Below the pieces are notes generated by a model that was not told the origin of the DNA, did not search any database, and worked only from the letters and a program-made list of their open reading frames with translations. DNA of 64,000 nt from Actinoallomurus soli (GTDB lineage Bacteria; Actinomycetota; Actinomycetes; Streptosporangiales; Streptosporangiaceae): the NCBI RefSeq assembly GCF_024055715.1, contig NZ_JAMXMV010000034.1:1-64000 (forward strand), in the 5' to 3' direction. Positions 42,583 through 50,976 of this stretch are shown piece after piece (the stretch's first letter is position 1; each line of letters opens with the position of its first letter). A program made the translations under genes and the position numbers.

Positions 42583-42611
42583 ACGGTAATGCGCAGTCAA
42601 ATACCCGTCAA
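42583..42611 (-). promoter_or_regulatory. Strong promoter of the peptide-P450 operon
   Basis: Minus strand TTGACG (42606-42611) and TACCGT (42583-42588) at exactly 17 bp spacing, giving a leader of about 30 bases before the GTG at 42546. No operator symmetry is seen. Confidence 0.72.
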
Positions 42612-42636
42612 TCTACGGTCAGCGAAATAGGCATGC

Positions 42637-43872
42637 CTACATCCGCCGACTCGTACGGCCGGCGTTCGAGGTCGCACACAGAGCATCGTCGACCAGCCTG
42701 CTCTCGGCCGCTTCGATGCGGAGGACGTGGTCCGCCGATTCGGCGTTCGCGCCCGACAGGGAAACTGTGACGCCGCGCCGGCCGTCGGCGGTGACGCCGG
42801 TGGCGGTGATCCAGCCGGAGTCGCCGCCTTCGTGGCCCCAGTACATGCCGCCGCACGACAGCGGGCGGGAGAAGATCCCCAGCCCGTTGCGGGCGCCCGG
42901 CATGAGCGGCTCGAACTTCTCGCCCACGGGAACGGCCTGCTTCATCTGCGCCAGTTGCGCCGGGGGCAGGAGGCGGCCGCCCAGCAGGGCGCGGAAGAAC
43001 CGGTCGAGATCCGCGGTGGTCGAGACGAGCCCGGCCTCTCCGTTGCCGGCCAGGCCGACCTGCTCGGTGACGTCCACGAGCGGTCCACCGGTCTCGAACC
43101 GCTGGTAGGTCTCGGCGTGGGGCCGGGGCAGCGTGGGTGACGCGCCCGGCCAGAACGTGTGACGGAGACCGAGCGGCCGGACGATCCGGTCCCGTACCTC
43201 CTCATGCCACGGGTGCCCGGTGACCCGCTGGATGACCATGCCGAGCAGGACGTACCCGGTGTTGGAGTAACTCCAGTCCGTCCCGGGCCGGAAGTCCGGC
43301 CGGTGGCGCATCGCCCGCGCGACGATCTGCTCGGCGGTGTAGGTGTCGTACCGGTGCTGGTAGAAGTCCTCCGCCGAGGTGTAGTCGGGATAGTCGTCGT
43401 GGATGCCGCTGGTGTGCTGGAGCAGGTTACGGATGGTGATCGCGCGGCCGTCGTTGCCGTTTCCGGACACCACGCCGGGCAGCCATCGCTCGACCGTGTC
43501 GTCCGGGGAGAGCCTGCCCTCGCCGGCCAGTTGCAGGATCACGGTGGCGACGAACGTCTTGGTGACGCTGGCGATCCGGAGGTAGCCGTCCGGAGAGACC
43601 GGCCGCCGGGTCGTCAGGTCGGCGACGCCGCTGCCGGCGGTCAGGTCCCGGCCGTCAGGGGTGTGCAGGCGGGCCTGCACCCCGGTCACGCCGAGTGCGG
43701 TGATCGCGTCGGCGTCGCGCCGGAGCTCGATCCGGTCGCCGTGCTGTGGGGCCGCGCTCGCGCCGGGCATCCAACCGGTGGAGAGGGCTCCGGCCACGAT
43801 GGCGGCCAGGGCCAGGTTCCGCCGGGCGGATCGGCCGCGCCGCCGCGGTGGGTGAATCGCTGAGCTCGTCAT
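42637..43872 (-). CDS. Exported serine hydrolase (beta-lactamase/D-Ala-D-Ala carboxypeptidase family)
   Basis: A 411-residue exported protein. A basic n-region and hydrophobic segment (ALAAIVAGALSTGW) form the signal, cut near GASAAP. The class C beta-lactamase-like fold has the SxxK nucleophile in IASVTKTF, the YxN motif in WSYSNTGY, and HxG in GHEGGDSG. Close relatives include Streptomyces R61 DD-carboxypeptidase and various esterases; the substrate is not fixed by sequence. The ATG at 43872 lacks a clear ribosome site. It is divergent from a two-component system that may control it. Confidence 0.87.
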   Translation of the reverse strand: MTSSAIHPPRRRGRSARRNLALAAIVAGALSTGWMPGASAAPQHGDRIELRRDADAITALGVTGVQARLHTPDGRDLTAGSGVADLTTRRPVSPDGYLRIASVTKTFVATVILQLAGEGRLSPDDTVERWLPGVVSGNGNDGRAITIRNLLQHTSGIHDDYPDYTSAEDFYQHRYDTYTAEQIVARAMRHRPDFRPGTDWSYSNTGYVLLGMVIQRVTGHPWHEEVRDRIVRPLGLRHTFWPGASPTLPRPHAETYQRFETGGPLVDVTEQVGLAGNGEAGLVSTTADLDRFFRALLGGRLLPPAQLAQMKQAVPVGEKFEPLMPGARNGLGIFSRPLSCGGMYWGHEGGDSGWITATGVTADGRRGVTVSLSGANAESADHVLRIEAAESRLVDDALCATSNAGRTSRRM

Positions 43873-43984
43873 GGGCGTCGACGCTAGGTCTGGCCGGGGG
43901 AAGCGGACGATACAGCGCTCCAGTGAGAAAAAGGGGTAGTGGGCTGTAGTGCCCGGCCCGCTCACCGTGGCTCAGACTGTGCGG

Positions 43985-45139
43985 ATGAACTCCCCTGGGG
44001 CCGGTCGGCTTCCGGCGATGTGGCGCGGTCTGGCCTATCTGCTGGTGAGCCTGTTCACCGCCGCGGTCGCCCTGCTCGCGTCGCCCGTACTCATCGTCCC
44101 GGCGATGGCCCGCGCCTGGGCGTCCTGGCATCGTCGCCGCGCCGACCGGCTGCTGGGCCGTCCGCATTCCGGACCCGTCCGTGCCGGTGCGTGGCGGGTT
44201 CTCGGGTGGCTGGGCACGTACATCGTGACGGGTCTGGCGTTCGGGCTCGTCGCGGTGGTGTGCGCGGGCAACGCCGTGGCCACGGCCGTCACGGTGCCCT
44301 TGTGGTGGGCGTTGCCGGCCGGCACCCGTGCGGGCGGCTTCGCCGCCGGTGTCCCCCTGACCGGGTGGGGCACGGCACTGACCCTGGGAACCGGGCAGTT
44401 CGTCATCTTCGCCGCCCTGACGTACGGGCTTGTTCCACCGCTGGCGCGCCTGCACGCCCGCGTCTGCGTCGCGTTGCTGTCCCCCTCGGCCGCGGACCGG
44501 TTGGCGCGGCGGGTGGAGACGCTGACCGAGACGCGGGCCGGCGCCATGAACGCCCACGGCGCGGAACTCCGCCGGATCGAACGCGACCTGCACGACGGCA
44601 CCCAGGCCCGGCTGGTGGCCATCGCGATGCGGCTGGGCGCGGCCCGTGAGTCGCTCGGCGAGGATCCCGAGCTGGTGGGCAGGTTCCTGCGCGAAGCGCA
44701 TGAGAACACCGAGGAGGCCATGGCGGAGTTGCGCGAGGTGATCCGGACGATCTACCCGCCGATCCTCGCCGATCGCGGACTCGTCGGGGCGCTGACCGCC
44801 CTGGGGGCCCGGTCGGCGATCGACACCACCCTCGACATCGGCGACCTCGGCACGGTCCCCGCCGCGGTCGAGGCCGTGGCCTACTTCACCATCGCCGAGG
44901 CGCTCACCAACGCCGCCAAGCACAGCCAGGCCGCCCGGACCACCGTCCGCGCCGTACGCGCCGGCGACCGGCTGTCGATCGGGGTCAGCGACGACGGGAT
45001 CGGCGGCGCCGACGAGACGCTGGGCACCGGCCTCGCCGGGATCCGCCACCGCGTTCTGGCGCTCGACGGCACCGTGCACGTTCACAGCCCCACCGGCGGC
45101 CCGACCGTGATCACCGTGAGCCTGCCGTGCGGATCGTGA
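43985..45139 (+). CDS. NarL/LiaS-type sensor histidine kinase
   Basis: A 384-residue membrane kinase. The N-terminal half has four hydrophobic helices (a putative-sensor domain common in actinobacteria) with little extracellular loop. The dimerisation/phosphoacceptor helix (HisKA_3) carries His in RIERDLHDGTQARLVAIAM; the HATPase domain shows EALTNAAKHS (N box) and DDGIGGA (G1). The ATG at 43985 is preferred on protein grounds, with GTG codons at 43949 and 43961 as alternatives. The response regulator gene overlaps its end by 13 bp. The signal is unknown, probably membrane-associated. Confidence 0.9.
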   Translation: MNSPGAGRLPAMWRGLAYLLVSLFTAAVALLASPVLIVPAMARAWASWHRRRADRLLGRPHSGPVRAGAWRVLGWLGTYIVTGLAFGLVAVVCAGNAVATAVTVPLWWALPAGTRAGGFAAGVPLTGWGTALTLGTGQFVIFAALTYGLVPPLARLHARVCVALLSPSAADRLARRVETLTETRAGAMNAHGAELRRIERDLHDGTQARLVAIAMRLGAARESLGEDPELVGRFLREAHENTEEAMAELREVIRTIYPPILADRGLVGALTALGARSAIDTTLDIGDLGTVPAAVEAVAYFTIAEALTNAAKHSQAARTTVRAVRAGDRLSIGVSDDGIGGADETLGTGLAGIRHRVLALDGTVHVHSPTGGPTVITVSLPCGS

Positions 45140-45771
45140 TCGCCGAGGACAACGTCCTGCTCTCCAGCGGGCTGGAACTCCTGCTGACCGCCAGGGGCTT
45201 CGACGTCGCCGCGATCGCCCAGGACGCCCCCGCCTTCATCAGTGCCGTCGCCGAACACCGGCCCGACGTCACCATCGTCGACGTACGGCTGCCGCCGACC
45301 TTCCGCGACGAGGGCATCCACGCCGCCCTCCATGCCCGCCGCCGGTACCCCGGCCTGCCGGTGCTCGTCCTCTCCCAGTACGTCGAGCAGCAGTACGCCG
45401 GCGAGCTGATCTCCGACAAGCGCGGCGGCGTCGGCTATCTCCTCAAGGACCGGGTGAGCCGGGTGGGCGAGTTCGTCGACGCCCTGCGCCGGGTCGCCGA
45501 CGGCGGCACGGTCATGGACCCCGAGGTGATCGCGCAGCTCCTCACCCGGCACGCCCACGACCCGATCGCCGACCTCACACCGCGCGAACGCGAAGTGCTC
45601 GCCCTGATGGCCGAAGGAAAGGACAACGCCACCATCGCGGCCCGGCTCGTGATCACCGAGAACGCCGTGCACAAGCACATCGGCAACATCTTCGCCAAGC
45701 TCGGCCTCTCGCCTGCCGACAGCGGCCACCGCCGCGTCCTCGCCGTCCTCACCTATCTCAGCCGCCAATGA
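45127..45771 (+). CDS. LuxR/NarL family response regulator
   Basis: A 214-residue DNA-binding regulator. The receiver domain has the acidic pair EDN, the phosphoacceptor Asp in TIVDVRLPP, and Lys in YLLKDRV. The C-terminal LuxR HTH reads LTPREREVLALMAEGKDNATIAARL and KHIGNIFAKLGL. The GTG start lies within the histidine kinase gene, so translation is coupled and the pair forms one system. Target genes may include the divergent serine hydrolase and the operon itself. Confidence 0.92.
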   Translation: MRIVIAEDNVLLSSGLELLLTARGFDVAAIAQDAPAFISAVAEHRPDVTIVDVRLPPTFRDEGIHAALHARRRYPGLPVLVLSQYVEQQYAGELISDKRGGVGYLLKDRVSRVGEFVDALRRVADGGTVMDPEVIAQLLTRHAHDPIADLTPREREVLALMAEGKDNATIAARLVITENAVHKHIGNIFAKLGLSPADSGHRRVLAVLTYLSRQ

Positions 45772-45986
45772 GCCCCGGCACCCGCAGGGAAGCCGACCAC
45801 AGCGGTCGATCGTCAGGCACACCCCGGATGACAGATTCGGCTTACTCACCTTTTCGCGACAAGGGTTCCCGGGATGACCTATGTAGAACGACAGACTGAA
45901 GGATCGCCCGCACATCCCCGGCCCGGAGGAAAGGATCGTACGGCGGGCCGCGCCGGTCGCGACGCGAACCCGCCGGGGCGGTGCCG

Positions 45987-47225
45987 TTACCGGCGGGCGG
46001 ACAGGTATTCCGCGAGGTGGTCGATGACCTCGCGGGCGTCGTCCTCGATGCCGTAGATGAAGGTGGACTTGCGCCGTCGCAGCACGGGCAGCCCCAGCGC
46101 GTACAGTCCCGGGCTGTCGACCACGCCGCCCTCGTGGCGCAGCCGGCCCTTCTCGTCGAGCACGGGCACGTCGAGCCATCCGTAGTCGGGCCGGAAACCG
46201 GTCGCCCACACGATCGTGGCGATCTCGCCCCTCCGCAGGTCGAGCTGCAATCGCGTCGAGGCGGGCACCCGTGTGGGCGGGAGGCGCTCGGGAGGAGCGA
46301 CGTCGGCGTCGCGCCCGGCCCTGCGCACCCACTCGTCGAACGTGTCCAGCAGGCGTTCCAGTTTGAGGTCCGCGAGCGCGAACACGTTGCGCAGGCCGCC
46401 GGAGAACAGCGCGCGGCCGTCGCGTACGGCCGCCCAGCGACCCACCGGTTCGACTCCCATCGCGGTGAGCGCGTTGATGTCGAGCGTCGTCCGCTCGGGA
46501 GTTCCGACGAGCTGAGGAGAGGGGAGCCGCCGGGCCCGCTCGAGGTCGTCGACCTCGTCGTACCGCTGATCCCACAGACCGGAGGCGTCCATCCACCACA
46601 GCACGTCGCGGCCGCGGTACGTGCGCGGCATCCGTACCTGCTCCCCCACCGCGATGGTCACCGGCCGGCCCGACCGGCGCAGCTCCGCCGCCAGCTGCAC
46701 GCCGGTCGCCGAGGCCCCCACGACGAGCACGCCGCCGTCGGGCAGTTCGGAGGGGCCGCGGTAGTCGAACGGCGTCAGCTGCCGGACGGACGCCGGCACT
46801 GCGGCGGCGAGGTGCGGCACCGCCGGCCGGTTGCAGGCGCCGCTCGCGATGACGACCGTCCGGCAGCGGATCTCGCCACGGCCGGTCGTCACGTCGTACC
46901 CGTCGTCGGTGCGCCGCAGCGACGTGACGTTCGCGCCGGTCCGTACGGGAGCGCCGGTGACCTTCGCGAACCGCTCGATGAACTCGGTGACCTCCGCCAT
47001 CGTCAGGTAGCCGTCGGGGTCCGGGCCCTCGTAGTGGTGGCCCGGCAGGCGGCTCTGCCAGTTGGGCGTGAGGAGCCGCAGAGAGTCCCAGCGTTCGTGC
47101 CGCCAGGAGTTCGCGACCTCGCCGCGCTCCAGCACGACGTGGTCGATCGACCTTTCGCCGAGGAAGTGGCTCGCGGCGAGGCCCGCGTGCCCCGCGCCGA
47201 TGACGACGGTTGTGACGCGTTCGAT
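45987..47225 (-). CDS. Flavin-dependent monooxygenase-like NAD(P)-binding oxidoreductase with an ATC start
   Basis: A 412-residue FAD/NADPH enzyme of the flavin monooxygenase/thioredoxin-reductase-like superfamily. The FAD Rossmann loop is VVIGAGHAGLAAS, with ERGEVANSWRHERWDSLRLLTPNW as in related oxidoreductases, a second dinucleotide loop LVVGASATGVQLA, and the ATGFRPDYGWL block near the C-terminus. There is no ATG, GTG or TTG in frame near the FAD motif. The ATC at 47225 sits where homologs usually begin, with AGGGG eight bases upstream; a CTG at 47240 overlapping the OsmC stop is the alternative. It is in operon with the OsmC gene. Confidence 0.78.
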   Translation of the reverse strand: MERVTTVVIGAGHAGLAASHFLGERSIDHVVLERGEVANSWRHERWDSLRLLTPNWQSRLPGHHYEGPDPDGYLTMAEVTEFIERFAKVTGAPVRTGANVTSLRRTDDGYDVTTGRGEIRCRTVVIASGACNRPAVPHLAAAVPASVRQLTPFDYRGPSELPDGGVLVVGASATGVQLAAELRRSGRPVTIAVGEQVRMPRTYRGRDVLWWMDASGLWDQRYDEVDDLERARRLPSPQLVGTPERTTLDINALTAMGVEPVGRWAAVRDGRALFSGGLRNVFALADLKLERLLDTFDEWVRRAGRDADVAPPERLPPTRVPASTRLQLDLRRGEIATIVWATGFRPDYGWLDVPVLDEKGRLRHEGGVVDSPGLYALGLPVLRRRKSTFIYGIEDDAREVIDHLAEYLSARR

Positions 47226-47236
47226 GGCGGGGCCCC

Positions 47237-47785
47237 TCAGGCGACGTCGACGGTGACGTCCGTGGGGTTCGTCAGAGCGTCGAACACCGCGGAGCGCTTC
47301 TGGGACTGGGCCACCAGCGCTTCGATCTCCTGCCGCGAGGCGTCCGCGTCGATGGTGAACGTCACCTTGACGTCGGTGAAGCCGTTGCGGACGTCGCTGT
47401 CGGCGCCGAGGATGCCGCGAATGTCGTGCCTGCCCTCGACCGTCGACTCGACCGAGCGGAGCTGGATGCCGCGGTTCTGCGCGACGGACGCCACGCCCGC
47501 CGTCAGGCAGGCCGCCAGGCCGACGAGGAGGTACTCGATCGGCGTGATGCCGTTGTCCTCGGCCGCGAAGACCGCGGGGTGGTCGGCCTCGAACACCGAC
47601 TCGGTCTTGTGGCTCTGTTCCTGTCCGAGGCCGAAGAAGTCGCGGACCGTCGTGGTGCTGTGGACGCCGTCCTGCCACTTGGAGGAGGCCCGCCAGGTGA
47701 ACTGCGCAGCCTCGGGAGCTCCCTTCAGCGCGTCGCGCGCCTCGAGCAGCGCCTGCACGTTGACTCCGTTAGCGACCGTGGTCAT
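47237..47785 (-). CDS. OsmC family protein with a single cysteine
   Basis: A 182-residue cytoplasmic protein of the OsmC/Ohr fold. It has the central helix with PIEYLLVGLAACLTAG and the ending SAVFDALTNPTDVTV. OsmC and Ohr peroxidases use two cysteines; here only the one in AACLTAG exists in the whole protein, so classical two-Cys peroxide reduction is unlikely, and it belongs to the divergent OsmC-like branch. It is the first gene of a two-gene operon with the flavoprotein and divergent from metX across only 39 bp, so the promoters must overlap the coding ends. Confidence 0.87.
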   Translation of the reverse strand: MTTVANGVNVQALLEARDALKGAPEAAQFTWRASSKWQDGVHSTTTVRDFFGLGQEQSHKTESVFEADHPAVFAAEDNGITPIEYLLVGLAACLTAGVASVAQNRGIQLRSVESTVEGRHDIRGILGADSDVRNGFTDVKVTFTIDADASRQEIEALVAQSQKRSAVFDALTNPTDVTVDVA

Positions 47786-47824
47786 GTCGGATGATGCCCT
47801 CTCGTCGAATTACTCACATTCCCG

Positions 47825-49099
47825 ATGGGTTCGCTTGACAATACACCGACAGTGACGGGCACCATAGCCCCTGTGACGAATTCGGTTTCCGTGCTCGCCG
47901 CCGGGTCGGCCGGCACGGTCGAGACGCGGTATCTCGATCTCCCGGAGCCGGTGCGACTCGACTGCGGGCGTGAGCTGCACCCGGTCCGCGTGGCGTACGA
48001 GACCTACGGCGTCCTGTCCCCCGAGCGCGACAACGTCATCCTGGTGTGCCACGCGCTCAGCGGTGACGCCCACGCGGCGGGCCTCGCGAAGGCGCCGTCC
48101 GAGAAGAGCACACGCGACGGGTTCGGAGCCGAGGATCGCGACGGGCCGGACGTGAAGGGCCTCGGCTGGTGGGACGGGATGATCGGCCCCGGCAAGGCGT
48201 TCGACACCGATCGCTTCTTCGTCGTCGCCACGAACCTGCTCGGCGGATGCGGCGGGACGACGGGGCCGTCGTCCGTGGACCCGGCGACGGGCCGGCCGTA
48301 CGGGCCGGACTTCCCCGTCATCACCGTCGCGGACATGGTGCGCACCCAGCGGGCGTTCCTCGACGCACTCGGCATCGAGCGGCTCGCGGCGGTGGCCGGA
48401 GGCTCGCTCGGCGGCATGCAGGCCCTCGAATGGGCGATCCTGTTCCCCGACCAGGTCGACGCCGTCGTGGTGATCGCCAGCACGCACGCGCTGCACCCGC
48501 AGGGGGTCGCCTGGAACGCGATCGCGCGTGAGGCGATCATGCGCGACCCGGCCTGGCAGGGCGGCCGGTACCACGGAACGGGCCGCGCGCCCGACGCCGG
48601 GATGGGCGTGGCGCGGATGGTCGGCCACGTGACGTACCTGTCCGCACCGGCGCTGGAGGACAAGTTCGGCCGGCGGCTGCAGTACGCCGATGACCTCCGC
48701 TACACGATCACGGACGCGGAGTTCGCGGTCGAGAGCTACCTGCGCCACCAGGCCGGCTCGTTCGTCAAGCGCTTCGATGCCAACACCTACCTCTACACCT
48801 CGCGCGCGCTGACCTACTTCGACCTCGCGCGCCAGTACGGCGGCGGATCGCTCGAGCGGGCGCTCCAGGGCGTCTCGGCACGGACGCTGCTGATCGCGTT
48901 CAGCTCCGACTGGCTGTACCCGCCGTCCGCGTCGAGGGAGATCGAGGAGGCGCTCCTGGCCCTCGGCAAGCCGGTCGAGTGCCACGTGATCGACGCACCG
49001 TACGGCCACGACTGCTTCCTGCTGGAAGAGGCGCGGCAGACACCCATCATCCGCCGGTTCCTGAGTGACCCCCGTCCGGCCCACGGCGGGGCCGGATGA
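47825..49099 (+). CDS. metX: Homoserine O-acetyltransferase
   Basis: A 424-residue alpha/beta-hydrolase-fold enzyme making O-acetyl-L-homoserine from acetyl-CoA for methionine synthesis. The catalytic Ser is in GGSLGGMQALEW, the Asp in SSDWLYPP and the His in PYGHDCF; NLLGGCGGTTGPSS is the conserved loop. The start is uncertain: ATG 47825 is given, GTG 47873 would also keep the whole domain, and neither has a strong ribosome site. metY follows 19 bp after the stop, so both form the direct sulfhydrylation branch of the pathway. Confidence 0.92.
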   Translation: MGSLDNTPTVTGTIAPVTNSVSVLAAGSAGTVETRYLDLPEPVRLDCGRELHPVRVAYETYGVLSPERDNVILVCHALSGDAHAAGLAKAPSEKSTRDGFGAEDRDGPDVKGLGWWDGMIGPGKAFDTDRFFVVATNLLGGCGGTTGPSSVDPATGRPYGPDFPVITVADMVRTQRAFLDALGIERLAAVAGGSLGGMQALEWAILFPDQVDAVVVIASTHALHPQGVAWNAIAREAIMRDPAWQGGRYHGTGRAPDAGMGVARMVGHVTYLSAPALEDKFGRRLQYADDLRYTITDAEFAVESYLRHQAGSFVKRFDANTYLYTSRALTYFDLARQYGGGSLERALQGVSARTLLIAFSSDWLYPPSASREIEEALLALGKPVECHVIDAPYGHDCFLLEEARQTPIIRRFLSDPRPAHGGAG

Positions 49100-49118
49100 C
49101 GTCGAGGAAGAGACCTTC

Positions 49119-50456
49119 GTGACCGACAACCCTCCCCCCGCCGAAGAGGCCCGCGCGTTCGGGTTCGAGACACGGCAGCTGCATGCCGGGCAACGGCCCG
49201 ACCCGAACACGGGCGCGCGTGCGGTGCCGATCTTCCAGACGTCCAGCTACGTGTTCGAGGATCCCGAGTCCGCGGCGGCGTACTTCAACCTGCAGGAGTA
49301 CGGGAACACCTACTCGCGCATCATGAACCCGACCGTCGCGGTGTTCGAGGAGCGCGTGGCCAACCTCGAAGGCGGCTGCGGCGCGGTGGCGTTCGCCAGC
49401 GGCATCGCCGCGCAGGCCGCCGCGCTCTTCACGCTGCTCGAGCCGGGCGACCACGTCGTCTCGTCGTCGGCGCTCTACGGCGGCACGGTGAACCAGCTCA
49501 AGCACCTGCTGCGCAAGATGAGCGTGGAGCTGACGTGGGTCGATCCCGACGACCCGGACGCCTGGCGCCAGGCGGTCCGCCCGAACACGAAGGCGTTCTT
49601 CGGTGAGACCATCGGCAACCCCGCCGGGAACGTACTCGACATCGCGACCGTGGCGGCGGTCGCGCACGAGCACGACCTGCCGCTCATCGTGGACAACACG
49701 TTCGCGACGCCGTACCTGTGCCGCCCGATCGAGTGGGGCGCCGACATCGTGATCCACTCGGCGACCAAGTTCATCGGCGGCCACGGCACGAGCATCGGCG
49801 GCGTCGTCGTCGAGGCCGGAACGTTCGACTGGTCCAACGGCCGCTTCCCCGTGGTCGCGGACCCGTCACCGGCCTACCACGGCCTGCGGTTCCACGAGAC
49901 GTTCGGGACGTACGGCTACCTGATGAAGCTCCGGGCCGAGACGCTGCGCGATCTCGGTGCGGCCCTCTCGCCGTTCAACGCCTTCCTGTTCCTGCAGGGC
50001 CTCGAGACGCTGTCGCTGCGGATGGACCGCCACGTCGAGAACGCCCGGGCGGTCGCGGCGTTCCTGGAGTCGCACCCGCTGGCGTCGAACGTGACGTATC
50101 CCGGTCTGCCGGCGAGCCGGTACCGGCCGCTCGTGGACAAGTACCTGCCGCGCGGCGCCGGCGCGGTCTTCTCGTTCGACTGCGCCGGCGGCCGAGCCGG
50201 CGGGACGGCCCTCATCCGCGCCTTGACCCTCTGGTCCCACCTGGCGAACGTCGGGGACGCCAAGAGCCTGGTCATCCACCCCGCCAGCACGACGCACCGG
50301 CAGCTCGGCGACGACGAGTTGCGCGCCGCCGGCGTCGGGCCGGGCACGGTGCGCCTGTCGGTCGGCACCGAGTCCGTCGACGACCTGATCTGGGACCTGG
50401 AACAGGGCTTCGCGCATGCCGCCGCGGCGGCGGGAGAGAAGGGGGCGACGGCATGA
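49119..50456 (+). CDS. metY: O-acetylhomoserine sulfhydrylase (aminocarboxypropyltransferase)
   Basis: A 445-residue PLP enzyme joining O-acetylhomoserine with sulfide to homocysteine. The PLP lysine is in IHSATKFIGGHGT; TRQLHAGQRPDP and YSRIMNPTVAVFEERVA are MetY-family blocks. Its length of about 440 suits OAH sulfhydrylase rather than cystathionine gamma-synthase (about 380). The GTG at 49119 has GAGGAAG eight bases upstream. It lies between metX and a CoA-binding protein gene whose ATG overlaps its stop. Confidence 0.93.
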   Translation: MTDNPPPAEEARAFGFETRQLHAGQRPDPNTGARAVPIFQTSSYVFEDPESAAAYFNLQEYGNTYSRIMNPTVAVFEERVANLEGGCGAVAFASGIAAQAAALFTLLEPGDHVVSSSALYGGTVNQLKHLLRKMSVELTWVDPDDPDAWRQAVRPNTKAFFGETIGNPAGNVLDIATVAAVAHEHDLPLIVDNTFATPYLCRPIEWGADIVIHSATKFIGGHGTSIGGVVVEAGTFDWSNGRFPVVADPSPAYHGLRFHETFGTYGYLMKLRAETLRDLGAALSPFNAFLFLQGLETLSLRMDRHVENARAVAAFLESHPLASNVTYPGLPASRYRPLVDKYLPRGAGAVFSFDCAGGRAGGTALIRALTLWSHLANVGDAKSLVIHPASTTHRQLGDDELRAAGVGPGTVRLSVGTESVDDLIWDLEQGFAHAAAAAGEKGATA

Positions 50457-50968
50457 CCGGGCGAAGCGAGGAAACCGACGAGCACGGCATCGATCTCGCG
50501 CGGTACCAGGACGCCTCGGCGATCCAGCGCATCCTCCACACGGCCAGGACGATCGCCGTCGTGGGCCTTTCGGGCAACGAGCTGCGGGCCAGCCACTTCG
50601 TCGGCTACTACCTCAAGCGACACGGCTACCGTGTGATCCCCGTGAATCCCCGCGAGACGCGGATCCTCGGAGAGACGTGCTACGCGTGCCTGTCCGACGT
50701 TCCCGTGCCGGTGGACGTCGTGAACGTCTTCCGCGCGCCGGACGCACTGCCGGCGATCGCGCGGGAGGCCGTGGCGATCGGCGCCGGGGCCCTCTGGTGC
50801 CAGTTCGGCGTGGTCAACGAGGAGGGCGCGCGGATCGCCGAGGACGGCGGCGTGACGGTGGTCATGGATCGCTGTCTCAAGATCGAGCATGCGCGCTACG
50901 CAGGCCGGATGCACTGGCTCGGCTTCAACACGCAGCGCATCACGTCAGTCCGCGCAGGGCTCCAGTAG
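50453..50968 (+). CDS. CoA-binding domain protein (YccU-like)
   Basis: A 171-residue cytoplasmic protein with a single CoA-binding Rossmann domain: IAVVGLSGNELRASHFVGYYLKRHGYRVIPVNP and ALWCQFGVVNEEGARIAEDGGVTVVMDRCLKIEH. The ATG overlaps the metY stop by 4 bp. The same metX-metY-CoA-binding order recurs in other actinobacteria in my recollection. It may bind CoA released by MetX or regulate the pathway; no activity is established for the family. Confidence 0.88.
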   Translation: MTGRSEETDEHGIDLARYQDASAIQRILHTARTIAVVGLSGNELRASHFVGYYLKRHGYRVIPVNPRETRILGETCYACLSDVPVPVDVVNVFRAPDALPAIAREAVAIGAGALWCQFGVVNEEGARIAEDGGVTVVMDRCLKIEHARYAGRMHWLGFNTQRITSVRAGLQ

Positions 50969-50976
50969 TCGAATCG

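Noticed and set aside
42361-42630. Plus-strand open frame opposite the putative peptide gene
   Set aside because: It lacks a ribosome site, and the promoter, Shine-Dalgarno site and P450 are all on the minus strand.
47786-47824. SAM riboswitch before metX
   Set aside because: The gap to the divergent OsmC gene is only 39 bp, too short for any SAM aptamer.
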